DNA of 64,000 bases from Parus major (GCF_001522545.3 NC_031771.1:25236847-25300846); one strand, 5' to 3'; positions 37,101 to 49,599 are shown, numbered from the stretch's first letter. Notes: generated by a model from the sequence alone, not told the origin. Numbers and translations are program-made.

Positions 37101-40100
37101 AATTGCTCCCTTCTCCCTTCTCTGAGGTTTTCCTGTGGCTAATTAATTACAGAGAGAATTCAGAGCCCTTTGTGGGTAGTTTGTCAACTTTGTGCTATGA
37201 GTCAAGAGGAGTGCACCTCAACAAGTTCTGGAATGTGGGTTGGGCTCCATGAGGCATTCCCAAATTTGGTAGTTTATCTGGATTTGTCTGGGACACTTTG
37301 CATCCTCTTTGTGTGGCCAATCCATCTTGCTTTCAAAGCAGCACATAGCATGGAACATGCAGCAAGCAAAGAGGGTGGTGGCAGCCATCACGGAGTCCCA
37401 GGGACATTGAGTTGTTCCTGAATTCACCAAATTAATGCAATATTCCAGTAGCTTTCCTCCAGCTTACCACTGATGTTGTAAACAGCAACAATGAACAGGG
37501 AAAATCAGAATTAAATCCTTCCTTTCCTATTTTATATATAATAATAATGGTGACAAGAATATGAAAGTCCAGACAGCGTAAATATTCTCCTTCCTTCTTA
37601 ATAACTAAGAGACTGAAGAGATAGTTAAGTATAAATATACCTTTGACCTCCAGACTTCACAGTTAAGCCCAGACTTACACAAAATATTATCCCAGAAACA
37701 CCCATGCCCTTCCAAACAACAGGCACATTTTTTGGCATGACATGGGTTCATCTCTTTACCATCTCTTCAGAGGCCACTTCTCCAGGAAGGGTTTCCTGCT
37801 GCTTCTTTATAATCTTGTGGCTCAGGCTCATGGCATTACATCTGTGGAAATTCAAAATACTCAGTGCTCAGCTTGCAGGGGTTTGGTCATAGCTTAGCAA
37901 GTATCCCCTGAGGAGAGGCTGTCTTATTTGAAAAACCTCAGGTCTGTGGGCAAGCTCAGGTTGTTTCAGCAGGAACTGCTCTTATTTGTGGTTTATTACT
38001 ATGCAGTGAGCTGGAAGAAATTATGAAACTACTTCAGTGACCAATCATACAGCTCAATAACAAATACACTGGCACTCAGATGAAGTTGAGGATCCACTGG
38101 CAGACTCACATCCAGCAGATACTAGGCTGAAGAAAAAGATAGTGGTGTAGATAGTTCACAAGCAGTAAATTGGTGAAATTGCACTGGAAGGAATTCAGCA
38201 AGCCCCATTCCTTGTCTTCCTGATTACTTAAACAGTACAGTCCATGTTTCATGTTTCATGCCTTCTGCCCTGCTTACAGCATTGCGTTAATCCACCTATG
38301 TGAAACAGTCTTGAAAAAGAAATGGAAAAGATTCATAAGAAATATGAATTAAATAGCAGTGTGTGAAGGAAAGAACAATGTTTAAAGATCAATATAAGAA
38401 CCTCGGAGTATTTGTCATTCAAGGCCTTCTGTAATTTTGGTGCAGTATATAGCAATCTTTTCTTAGTGATCCTTTTGGATATGTTCTCACATTAAAATTG
38501 TGTGTTAAATCTTGGACCTCAAAATCACAAACAGGAGAGAGAGGTGATAATAGGAGGACCTCAGTAACCACAGGCTTAAAACAAGGAAGAAATTTTGTTT
38601 GTACCAGCTGTCAGCTTCCAGACTATCAATCAAAGGATTCAGCCAAACCTTGGCTAACCCTGACCAGCTGTGTGAGCAGAGTTCAGTTGATGGCCACAGC
38701 TGGTTTGGGCTAGTTATGGCTGTTCTGCTTGCCCACAGCAGGGCCTGAGTAAAAGCCCAGTCTCTGTATCCTCTTGGCTGCCCTTTCTCCATGACTGAGC
38801 CTCCTCACAGGAAGGCACAACTTTTCCATCGTTTCCAGACTTGATTCGTAGTAGGATCCTGGAGTCTGCAAGACAAATCCCTGGGACTTCTCACTTGAGA
38901 ATGCAAGTGTGACAATCACTGGGGAAACAGGAGCACGAGACTTGGACTAAAACACCAGCAAGGCATTTTGATGCTGGTGGAACGGTGATAGTTACTGGAA
39001 TGTACAAGTGCAGAACCTCATATCTGAATCTTGAACCTAGCTTCCTGTTTCCTTTTCAAAAGCCTTTGAATTAAATGGCTTCGTATTTGCTAAGTGGCCT
39101 CGTATTTAGCTTCTGCTTTTCCTAAGCTATCAAGAAGATCATATGGGAACTTGAATGTGTAAACAATCCATATGCTAGGAGAAGACTGTGAACATGTGTT
39201 GGGCTTACTTTCCTGGTGCATAATTATTACAGATACTTAAGTACCAGGGAGGTTGCACAATGCCTTAATTACTGTGTTTAGATGCAGCCTGTTCAGTGTA
39301 GGAGTCATACTCTCTGGCTCTACTTTCTCTTCAAGGTGTAATTTGAACAGTCATTGCTGAGATACATGGGTGGCCAGCATGCACTGAATATGGCTCATAC
39401 AGATCAAAAATGGGTACTTTTCATCCTGCTTTTCAAGGTGCTGCACTTTGTGAGCTTGTGGCCTGTTGTGTAAAAGTTGACAGTCCTTTGAAATAGAAAG
39501 GGGAGATTCATATCCATGTGCAATGGAGATTCAGTGATTCCTCTTATAGGCACCTTTTGGTTGTTTCCTCTTACTTTCTGAAACATATGTGCTTCTGCAC
39601 ATACTTGTACTACCAAATTTGATTGGTGTCCAGATTATTAGGGGAGTAGAAGGAAATTTTCAGATTAATCTGAGCAAGATTTGAGGATGGTGCACTACAA
39701 ACATATTTGGTACCTGGTGGTACACCTGAGTTGACTGTTTTTCCTTTGAAAGCCTGAATGAAATTAAAACAAAATGGAACAAAACAAAGCAAAACAAAAA
39801 CAAATTAAAAAAAAATAAAAAGAGTGACAGGAGATAGATTCAGTTTCACATAAATCTCATGATACACGTCCAGGAGAGGGGGATCATCCTACCTGGCTTC
39901 AGGGGTCTGCAATCTAAGGTTGCTGCTTGGTGCCAACATAACTTGATGAGAAGGGGGCATTGTGTGATGCACTGTCTGTAAACTTCCATCTTTTCAGGGG
40001 CTTGGCTCACCCCAGCAGGAAATCTGTTGCAAACAAAGAATTTATTATCCTTGTCCCTTCTCATTACTGTCCTCAGTAAATTAAATGTATAAACCAAAGA

Positions 40101-41207
40101 ACCTCATCCCTGTTTCAATCTCCTAACTCAGCACTAGGGCTGCAGAAGCATCTGAGGATGCTGAAAGAGGATATGTCTCAGGTGGCTTCTCATTTCTCAG
40201 CCTTGGGGAGCAACTGGTCAGAGCCAGGTCTGAGGAATTTGGGCAGGGGCATCAGTAGACAAAATAGAATGCAAATGAGCTGTAGCAAATAATTCCTAAT
40301 AGAGAATGGAGTACCTGTGTTGGACCTCGAGGACTTATTCCAGCTTCTCCCAGTCATGCCAATGCTCTCAGCCACAAGTGGACTCAGCCATCCCTTAGGC
40401 TCATTCAGAGGAACTTCACACCTACAGTTTTGTTGCTCTCGGAGACAGCCCATGCTCAGCATCCCAAAGCACTTCTTAGACCACAGGTTAATTAGGACTG
40501 ATTTCTTTTGGGTCCCCTCACTAGGAACATGTCCTCTAGACCCTACTGCATGGCCTAAACCAAACATAGGTGTCTCAGCTTATCTAAAGCTGTTTGCTTA
40601 GCTGGCTCTTCCCTCAGCTATTTTTTTTCTAGCTGAATGAATAAACAAAGCCACCCAGTTTAAATACCTGTGTTACAATTTTTATCTGAGCAAGAGAACA
40701 TCTACCAGCAGCTACAGCCACGTGCACAACACTAAGGACCTGTGGCAATTAGCAAGTGTGGGGAGAGAATATTGGGTCATCTTGAGGCAGGTTTTTCAGC
40801 AATCGTATAGGGGCAACAATTAGAAGAGGCAGGAGACTCATTAGGTACTCTAATCCCCCAGAGTAGGCAGTGGATTGCAGAACAGCCTTCCAGTCCAAAG
40901 GATTGCTCATAGCTCATGGTGTGCCTGAAGTACAGTGAAAAAAACCTCACTGTCTTCTGAAAGGCAGCTTGTGTGGGTGCACATCAGTGATGGGGCTGGA
41001 GGAAGCAGTGTGGGTTCTCTGACTCTTTTAGTCATAACTCTCAGCTTCTGCAAAGCAAAGGGACCCTGGTGCTAGACTGCCATCAGCCTTCCTTGATGAT
41101 TTAATTTGTTCCTCTTCCCCTTGTACCCTAGTCCTGAGCTCTTTGCCCCATGGAGACATTCACAAACTCAGCACTGGCAGCTGTCACAAGCAGGACAGGT
41201 GAAGTCA
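34191..41207. other. Long non-coding stretch
   Basis: About 7 kb without a supported gene. A frame of 177 codons (+, 35452-35985) overlaps several antisense frames and has no recognisable domain. An A-rich tract with AAAAC units lies at about 39765-39822. A small direct repeat of CTCGTATTT/TTCGTATTT lies near 39080-39107. Confidence 0.5.
39765..39822 (+). repeat. A-rich tract with AAAAC-type units
   Basis: Nearly uninterrupted A with scattered C, G and T over about 58 bp, including several AAAACAAA units. Low-complexity sequence. No recognisable retrogene body precedes it. Confidence 0.75.
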
Positions 41208-41388
41208 GATGGGATATGAGAAGAAGCGGATGATGTACAAGGAGGTGCTGAGGGAGCCAGGTATGCTCAACCTGGAGAAGAGAAAGATGTGTGTAGGGGA
41301 GGGATCTAGCTGCTCTCTGTCTCTGCTGAATGGGATTGCAAGAAAGACAGACTCAGATTCTTCTCCATTCTTAACAAGGACAAGTGTC
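41208..41388 (+). mobile_element. CR1 LINE fragment, forward orientation
   Basis: Begins near the GGTGCTGAGGGAGCCAGG and CTCAACCTGGAGAAGAGAAA motifs, the forward form of the CR1 block just after ORF2. It continues through a diverged GGATCTAGCTGCTCTCTG block and a TTCTTCTCCATTCTTAACAA block that matches the 'tcttctcccaagtaacaag' position. It then stops and has no 3' end of its own. Immediately to the right CR1 sequence continues in the opposite orientation. Diverged and inactive. Confidence 0.75.
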
Positions 41389-41390
41389 TC

Positions 41391-41938
41391 AGCTCTTCAG
41401 CTTCTCTCCTCCTACAACACATGCTCCTGGCCCTGATCATCTTGGTGGCCTCTGCCAGACTTGCTCTAGTTTATTCAAACTTCTCTTGCACTCAAGAGAC
41501 TCAAATCTTGATACAGCATTTCAGATGCACCTTTGTAAGTGTGAAGCAGAGAGGAATAATAATTTCTCTCAGCCTGCTGGCTGTGCTTTAGCTAATGTTA
41601 ACTAGGGAGCAGTTGGGCTTCATCACTGTGGAATCACTCTGCTGGCTCACATTCAACTTCTTGTCGGTCAGGACCCTCTTCTGCAGAGCTACTTCCCAGT
41701 CATCCAGCCCCAGCCTGTCCTGGTACAAAAGGCCATTTCATCCCAGCTATAGGAGCCTGCCCTTGCCTTGGTTAAACTTTGTGAGGTTCCTTCTGGCACA
41801 GTATTCCAGCCCACTGAAGTCCCCCTGAATCACAGCCCTGCTTTCCTGCCAACGTTAGCTGCTTCCTCCAGTTTGGAGTCATCCTTGAAACTGGAGAGAG
41901 AGTATGCTCAGTCTCATAAATCCAGCTGATGAACAAGA
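41391..41938 (-). mobile_element. CR1 LINE fragment (ORF2 C-terminal coding region), reverse orientation
   Basis: Reverse complement of the CR1 region that encodes the C-terminal part of ORF2, after the reverse-transcriptase core. In order the + strand shows a CTTGGTGGCCTCTGCCAGAC block, a GATACAGCATTTCAGATGCA block, and a CAGCCTGCTGGCTGTGCTTT block. After that come GGAGCAGTTGGGCTTCATCA, CTGGCTCACATTCAACTTC, a CCCAGCCTGTCCTGGTAC block and a GTTAAACTTTGTGAGGTTCC block. The last are CTGAATCACAGCCCTGCTTT and CCTCCAGTTTGGAGTCATCC. On the coding strand these correspond to the segment where CR1 encodes its 'KFADDTKL' and 'MKFNKxKCKVLHLG'-type region, here broken by many substitutions. Dead copy. 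Confidence 0.92.
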
Positions 41939-44900
41939 TTGTGTATTACTATCCCCTAAAAATTCAGATCTAAAAGAGGTAACAATTGCATTCAGAACAA
42001 ACTCAAGAGGTTTTTTTTCATGAAGTGGGAAGAAATATCTATCTTCTGGACATATTTTAAGTATTGAGATTTTTTTTTTAGAGCCACAGGATCTTGAGGC
42101 CTCAGGCTTTCAGATGTTGTAGGAAATACCATGAGACCTCACTACATGTTAACAATTAAGCTTATAGTTTAACTACATGCCTTTTGCTATTTTCTGGTTT
42201 TATAGTCATCTGCTCTCTGTGGGATTACTATATATCCCAAATATATTGCACATGGGCTACAGTGATGTGCAGTAGGGTCACAGGAAGGTGAAAGCTGTTT
42301 ACTATGCCTCTGCCCTGACCAGAACTGGTTCCTGTGAAAATCACAGGAAGGGCATTTTTTCTCCATGGAAGAGCTTTCTGGGGAGTGTCAGTGCTGCTAT
42401 TTTGAAGCTCCAGTCCCTGGGGATCTTTGTTCTCTTTTTTCTGAAAGAGTCGAGTATCACCAATTGTCCATATCCTTCTGCAAAAGTGAGATGCTTGTTC
42501 ATCATTAAGTTTATGAGGGATACAATACCAAGGACACTCCAAAAGGAATTGTGTTTGCATGTCCTGAGATACTCTTTGTTAGTGTCTGAGGCACTGGCCA
42601 TAATTAGGACTGCCACAGGAAAAAGGCCAGCAGAGCTAATGCTGGAAAGAAAGATGTGAAGCACACATTGCTTGAACTTTGGAGGTTGACCACAACAAAA
42701 TGTGGAGGATGATGATGCATCTCTGGATGCTAGCAAGTTTCTCAAGTGTCCAGCTGGTGTGTCTTGACTAGAGTTAAACAGACAATCAAATGTGGAGTCA
42801 GGAAGGTATTTGAAGTAAAATTGGATAGCAAAAGCAGGGTTAGGTTAGTTGTTCTTTTGCTTTCTGTTACAGGGATGTTCACTAGGCACCCATGGGAATT
42901 CCACTTAGCAAATTTCTCTCCCTTGCAGGCACTGAGAACATTGGCACAAACCTTCATCTTGCTGTCTTCCTGGAGTAGGGATTTTTGTTGCTTTTGGCAT
43001 GGATCCATTTGGTAGACAATCTTAAACTTGCTTAAGAGTACTGGAATTGCTCTGTAGCCACCTACTGTACATTCTACATCAAACCAAACAGTGCATATCA
43101 GACTCTCATATAATGCACAAAGCTGTGTCTTGGGGCATCCCCAAGAACAAGCTACCAGGATCCACTGACCAATCCTTGCTGAGGTGCTGCAGCAGGAGCA
43201 AGCAGTACTGTTTGCTCTCTCATTACACATATAACCTGTTAGCAAAGTTCTGTCCTGGGCTCTAGACCATTTCACTGCTGTCTGCTGACCTGATTGTAAA
43301 GAAAATTTTAATGGCTTCTAGAACAGATCTTCTCACAGATTTGGTCCAGATGGAGTGAAAAATATGTTGAAGCATGTGTAAGCTCCTGTATATCAGAAGA
43401 GAAACACGTATGCCACAAAGTTTCCAGACTGACAGCTGGTGGGCTGTCTGCACATGCACATTGCCACAAGAAGAGGTTCAGATGCTTCTTTGAAAGGCAA
43501 ACAGGTATATGGCAGACTCCATCTTGTGTAATACCTAATAGAAAGTCTGAGCCACCTCCCAAAAGATGAGTGTCATGTCTCCCCACCTTTGATAAAACAT
43601 TGTTGACAAATAGCAGGTTTGCCATAATTAGAAGCATAATAACTAGGAAGTGCAGCTCAGAACCAATTCAGGCGTCTAACTCTCTCCAGCTGCTATTAAA
43701 GCTGATGTCTCAGGCAATCAACTGCAAATGGGTATTATTTTCTAATTGAATCCACAGCTGCCTACATGTGAGATGTGAATGAATGAGGTAAACACACGTG
43801 CAGCCAGAAAATCTCACAGCTCACTGTCACCCCTTCAGTGCCAGTAACATGGTCCTCACTCATCCCAAAAGCTGTAGGGACTTCACTACAGTTTTGCAGA
43901 GGCCTCAGGGTCCAGCACTGTTATCCAGGGCAATTACATCTATTTTGCTTCTGATGTTTTGATTAAGGACCTCCTTAAAGCTGCATGGATGCTCTGCAGG
44001 CACAGGGGACTTTGAAACACACACCCACGGTGAATATCTGCACGCCATGCAAAAGGACTGAGCTAGGAACTATGAAATAGCGATTCCAGCTTGATAAATC
44101 ACTCTACCTGCTTTATCTGGTCTTGGCTCCAACCTTCGTTCTGGTGGAGGCTGTCCTGTCTTGGCAAAACCCTGTCAGAAAGGAACTTGCAAGAGATGCT
44201 ACAGTGCTATGGTCCCAGACTGAGCACTCTGGGAACAGTAGCAGCACCAGGCTGGCCTGTCCCTGTTGGAGTGCCACAGACATACCCCACAGGAAGTCTT
44301 GCCAGTCCATTCTGTACGTGAGAATGGACAGAGGTGTTTTTCTTCTTCACTCCTGGTAGAGCTCTGATGCCTGTGTGGATGGAGTGCTGTAGGGTTGGTG
44401 TACCCTGAGTCCTGCAAGTGCCTCATCCCTTCTGGGAGTGGTTTAGAGCACAGGAACCATATCTCTGATAAAACAACAGTGTTCAACTAGAACACAAGGA
44501 AGGAAGAAGATTTAATTAGAATTACATGGCAGGACAGTTTCTGAGATTTCATACATTGTGACCTTTCTCCCTTCTTTCAGCCTGCATTTGTCCATTGTCC
44601 ATGTCCAACCTCTGTTTTGTGTTTGCCTATAAAATTCTAAATCTCAAATGCCAGAAACCTTCCTTTGATATGGCTGCATGTAGAGGTGTGTGGTCTCTTT
44701 CTAAGCTAGACAGGTGAGCCTCATCCACCTCCCACTGGGAGAGAGTCTATCCAGGATGCATCCTACCATTCTTGCCACTTTCCACCTCAATGCTTTCTGT
44801 GAGTCAGCAAGCAGTATGTGACTCAGTGAAAATACATGTAGGGCAAAACAGCCATCAACTAAATTCAGTGCTTGCTAAAGAACGTGCCGGTGTTATTCTG

Positions 44901-47417
44901 GGGATCAACAAACCTTCTAATGATGATACTGGGTGGATTCTGGCCAGAAAGGTGTGCTGTGCTGAAGGAAGGTGGGAGGAGAGCCTGGGAGCAATGCAGC
45001 AGAATTTGGAAAGAAGGGTTGGCTTCACAGAGGGACAGCATGTCAGGATTTGCAGCAGAGCAACACAAAGATCTCTTGGAGGAGGAGTGTCTGTGGTACC
45101 CCTACGTGGGAAAGCTGCATGTTGTGGAGGCAGGTACAGTAACTTGTCCCTTGGAGTTGCCCTCTCCAGATCAGCTGTAGGGTGCTCCCATTGCTCTGAA
45201 ATGTCAGAAATAGCTAGAAGCAGACTAGCTCCCATGGTACCATGGGGCCTGGCAGGCTTGCTCAAGTCAAAACACCGGGTGCCCTGTAAGCAGGCAGCAG
45301 AACTTGAAAAATCCACAGGAAAACATGCCTCAATGTAAGACAAAAAAGTCAAGATAGAGAAAGACATACAGAAATGGCTGATTTGGTGAGCAGCCAAAGC
45401 CAATGGTGGTAAGCCATTTTTTACACCACCCTGATGTAGAAGCCCTGATGCAATCACCTCAACAGAGTTCCTGTTCCTCCTGGCTTATGTGAGTGTTTCC
45501 TCAATGCATGAGACACACATTCAGAGGGCAACACCACTCCCTCCTCTACCCTTCCCATGCCCAGGAGCACTTCTGACCGTGAGAAAGTTCTGACATGCAA
45601 AGAAGACTGCTGTAACAACGCCTTGCTTGCTGTCAGCTGAAAGCAAGTGACACCCTCTCTAATGACTAGTTTCAGAAAGAAAGCAAATACACAAGGATGC
45701 ACTCACCTGTCCCGGGTGATCACTGCTGTCTCCCACGGGTAAAATTGCTGGGGCTTTTCAACACATGTGTTTCTGGCTGTATCACCAAGGTGAGGTCAAA
45801 TCCTAGCTGGGGGATCAGAGGGGCATGAGGGACCTTCATTCTGGCAGATGCTGCTCTGAACAGTGTGCATCTGGACACTGCTGTATAGTGTAGGCATATT
45901 TCCCAAAGACTTCCCAGTTCTTTGGCAGGAGGGTACAAAATCCCTTAAAGTTCATCCACCAGTGGGGAATGGGGAAAAAAGTAGGTCCAAACCTTGCTTT
46001 TTCCATGTTTTTTTTTTTGAAACTGCTACCCCACAGACTAGAGCCTAGGACCCTAATGCCACCTTTGCTTCCCATCCCTTCCGTCCTTGGCGAACTGCCC
46101 ATGGGAGCCTCTGGCTGGTAGAAGCAGAGAGAGCCACGTTGCACATGTGAGGGTGGTTTGGTAGCCTGGCTCGCAGCATCCAGAGGGAGTGTCTGCCTCT
46201 GTCAATAGCATTTCCAAAGAAAGGAGCCAAATCCACCCACATGGGTCACGGAGACTGTCTTTTTGCCACATGCCTTCCCTCTCGCCCAGCCCTGTTGCTG
46301 CTCACGTGTTGCCCTGTGTGCAGAGGAGACCCACCGATGCCTGCCAAGCCCTGTGGTCCATGGATCTGCTTTCAGATCCAAAATATTTGTCCAGTCCAGG
46401 AACTCTACAGGGTAGAACTGGCATTTGATCTTTGATTTGGTTTGTTGGGAGGAGTGAGGATTGTAAGGTCTATCAGAAACCAGTAGATGCCAAAAATGGG
46501 ATCAAGAGGATATATTAAAAAAGCAGTAATATGCAGGATTGTGGCTCATGGAAAATACAAAATAGAAAGGGTCTTTCTTGCAAATTTTGTGGGTTCTTTT
46601 TCTTTTCTTTAGATTTCCCATGTTTGTTTTTCACATGGCCGTAGCTTTGTAATTCTCTGTAGAAGTAAAAGCTTCATCATTTCAGCAACCCCTCCAGACA
46701 CGTCAGCCTTTGCTCCATCCTCAAGGGCTGGTAGGCACTTAGAAAACACAGAGAGAGCCCAGAGTGAATGCCAAACAGCTGACTTCCTATGTTTATTCAT
46801 CTTCTCAAAACCCGAGGCTTTTAAAGAGATTTTCCTTTAGCTCTTCCGGAGATCCCCATGTGGCTTTTCTTGCTTTGGGTGTGAGCGCAAAACTCTTCTT
46901 TTAGGCAGGGTGTATATGCTTTGAAGCTAAACCAATAATTACCTTAAATGTTTAAAGTGCCGCTCTTATTTCTGCAAAGGGGGGCACACATAGGTACAGG
47001 GGCAGTCAGGAGTGTGGGTCAGAACAGAGAGTGTAGAAGTGGCCAGGAGAAGCAGTGGCATAATTTACAGCAGCAATGTCTCTAACTCCCTTAGATCCAA
47101 ATCCAGTAATGTCCTTAACTATCAGCTTAAATTCAAGCCTCTGGGTCAATTAAAGACAAACCCATGCTCTGATGAGCTGCAAACCCTGTCCCAGCAGAGC
47201 TTGGAGTGACATGTCACATTGCTCTCTGCTTTGCAGAGAAAGCAGCACACAGGACAAGAAAATCCTCGGTCAAAACTGTGTAAGAGCTCAGCAGCTCTGG
47301 TTTTTAGTGTAGTTTGGCTGAGGAAATACCAGTGAAGAGGTGAGGAACCGCAAAGCATGACACCCAGGGCCTGTCCACTGCATCCCCCACCTTCAGTGTG
47401 TCAGTTATTGTGGCCAC
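41939..47417. other. Non-coding stretch containing the longest spurious ORFs
   Basis: No gene supported. Frames of 177 codons (minus, 42742-43275), 134 and 110 codons (minus), 123 codons (+), and the overlapping pair 44772-45338 (+, 188 codons) and 44855-45457 (-, 200 codons) occur here. None shows a recognisable family, signal peptide plus domain, or plausible exon borders. They may be chance, or very old retroelement debris beyond recognition. Confidence 0.45.
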
Positions 47418-47735
47418 TGGGAGCATTTCCCCAAGACTGGAAGAAAGCAAATGCTTTCTTCATCACACCAGGAAGGGGTTTAGCCTTCTTGATTGGCACA
47501 GGAACCACTCCTGCAAGTGAAGGAATGATTTTCTTTCTGTCCACTCACACCTGTCCTCAGGAAGATACAGTGAACTTCAAGCCAGCCATCCTCACCTCAA
47601 CTAATCCTGGAAATAATTTCCAGGCTCGTGAAAGACAAGAAGGTGGTCAGGAGAAATCAGCACAGACTTACAAAGGGGAAATGGTGCTTAACTGACCAGA
47701 CACCATTCTGTAGGGAAGTGCAGGACAGAGCAAGG
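47418..47735 (+). mobile_element. CR1 ORF2 reverse-transcriptase relic, interrupted
   Basis: The piece begins with CCCCAAGACTGGAAGAAAGC (about 47430-47449), the CR1 RT position that encodes 'DWRRANV'. After an interruption it resumes near CTCACCTCAACTAATCCTGG (about 47591). It then continues with AATTTCCAGGCTCGTGAAAG, AAGGTGGTCAGGAGAAATCA and ACAAAGGGGAAATGGTGCTT. In the frame starting at 47628 the peptide KVVRRNQHRLTKGKWCLTD parallels the CR1 RT motif 'KVIRSSQHGFTKGKSCLTNL'. It is CR1 non-LTR reverse transcriptase, upstream of the catalytic YADD-type centre, which is not present. Frame breaks and the foreign-looking segment at about 47461-47543 show a long-dead copy. Confidence 0.8.
47461..47543 (+). 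repeat. Local duplication, copy A (inside CR1 RT relic)
   Basis: An 83-bp segment nearly identical to 48425-48506 (about five differences, one of them a one-base indel). It begins CATCACACCAGGAAGGGGTT and ends TTTTCTTTCTGTCCA. Similarity stops abruptly at both ends. It lies at the place where the CR1 reverse-transcriptase relic loses its expected sequence, so at least most of it appears to be an insertion relative to CR1. Confidence 0.9.
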
Positions 47736-48424
47736 TGCAGTACCAGCTGTAAGCTGGATTGTGTCACTTGTTTGCATGATTTATGTGTTTTTGTGAGGCA
47801 CAGGATTCAGTGCTTGGACCAGCCAGTGGTAGATCTCAAAGGATGATATCTGAGAAGCTGGGATTGTTGGGGAGCTGCTTGCAAGGGGCTGGGCCTTCCC
47901 CTGACTCACAGTCGACATGAATAGGTCAGGGGAAATTTCATCTCCACTTTGCCTCCCCAGCACCTTGTTTCTGGGGCATGGCTGCTGCTCTCACCTGTGC
48001 TCTGGCAGTGGCAGCGGTTCATCATGGGAAGTGGAGAAGTGCTTGGGGGTGCTTCCAGCCAGGTGGATTTCAGGAGAGCAGACTGGTAGGCACATTCTAA
48101 GAGGATTTTCAAGATGCCTACAAACTCATCAGTCAGCTCCTGTGTGGCTGTTTGACTACATGAAAAACAAGCCAGCTTCTGTATCTCAGTGGGTTTGGTG
48201 CTGCTGTGCCAGTCTCCTCTTTCACCTCTTCTCCATTCAGTGACCAATTCTCCATTTCCTGAAAAGATGATATATTTCCCAGCAGTGGGCTGGGGGAGAG
48301 AGAGCAAGAAACTGACCCTGGGTTTCCTCTGCCAGCCCCTTCCAGGCTGTGCAGGAGACCCAAGACATGCACACAGCGCAGACTGACACCAGCTCAACTT
48401 TTGTTTGGTGAAAATTAAGAGAAA
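47736..48424. other. Unique spacer between the two duplicated copies
   Basis: Sequence after the recognisable CR1 part. Frames of 185 codons (minus, 47906-48463) and 108 codons (+) have no known content. No repeat recognised. Confidence 0.45.
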
Positions 48425-48506
48425 CATCACACCAGGAAGGGGTTTAGCCTTCTTGCTGGGCACAGAACCACTCCTGCAGGTGAAGGAGTGATTTTCTTTC
48501 TGTCCA
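48425..48506 (+). repeat. Local duplication, copy B
   Basis: An 82-bp partner of 47461-47543 in the same orientation, 964 bp downstream, roughly 94% identical by eye. It has no CR1 reverse-transcriptase sequence around it. It could be the source of, or derived from, copy A, or both could be copies of an uncharacterised short interspersed repeat. Confidence 0.9.
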
Positions 48507-49599
48507 TTTGCATCCTTTAAAATTTAGAGACCTTCCTGTTACCCACATTACATAAATGCTCCTGGTTTTGTTTTGAAAGGTCCTTTCTTTTCAGGTACCC
48601 AGTCCTTATAGAACCATTAGCTGGGCATCCTGCACTTTTGCTGATTTGCTAGACAAAGTTTTGGGGCTAAATTATGAGTTCTGTGCTGCCCTGCCAGCAG
48701 CACAGTGGCACTGAACAGTGTTTGCCTGCGTGTCATAGGGACTTGGATGGCTCTCATTTTATTTTTTACTTTTTTGGCTTTCAGTTGTCTGAGTCTAGTC
48801 AGAGAAAGGATGCTGTTACCTATCCTGAATGCTGAGCTGTCTGCTGGTATTTCTCTGCTTCCTCTTGAGAACGTGATTTGGCAGTGGTGGTGCTTAAAGC
48901 ACATCAGCCAGAGAAAAGACAGTGCAAGAGACAGCTTTTTTAAAGCTTTTGTAAGGCTTTTGTAAGGCAGCCTGTGACCCACACTGCAGCCTACTACAGA
49001 GATGGAAAGTGTCCTGCCCCACCAGAGTTAGGATCACGTTTCTGTCATTTCTTTCACAGGTACACTAGTGCACACACAGAAACTCATTAAACAGGAAACA
49101 ACATCCCTGGCAGTGTCAGACTTGCCCCATCACCAAATGACAGCACATATGACCCACACGCTCAAACCCATGCGTGCAATTCTGAAAAAAATCCTGAATA
49201 TTTTCAGTGGGAAGGAAATGTTGATGCTACAGCTCAAAGACCAGGGATATTTTGGACACAAATAAGGGTGTTTCAGAGCTGGATAGAATTATCCCATGAG
49301 AAACTCATCCATTTTGACATTACGCTCACGTTCCTAATTCTGAGGAAAAAGAAAAAAGACAACGAAGGCCACATTGAACAATGTAGTCAGCTGGTCCCAC
49401 ATTTCTCAGCAGGCATCATTATTTCCAGTCCTGGACTTCATTGTGAAGAGCTCAAGAAGGTGAAAACATGCTGCAGCTGACACCCCTGGACAAAATAAAG
49501 AGGTAGCAGTACACCCCAGCATAGATGGTCCCTCCAGAGATAAATCTCCTGTAAAAAGGCAGTGGAAAGAAATAAACACATCTAATGCTATGCAATGGA

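Noticed and set aside
42742..43275. 177-codon minus-strand ORF as a protein-coding gene
   Set aside because: The translation resembles no family I know and the neighbouring frames are not consistent. Kept only as a possible decayed element in the findings.
44855..45457. 200-codon minus-strand ORF as a gene
   Set aside because: No recognisable domain, a strong antisense ORF overlaps it, and nothing supports a promoter or splice structure. Treated as compositional.
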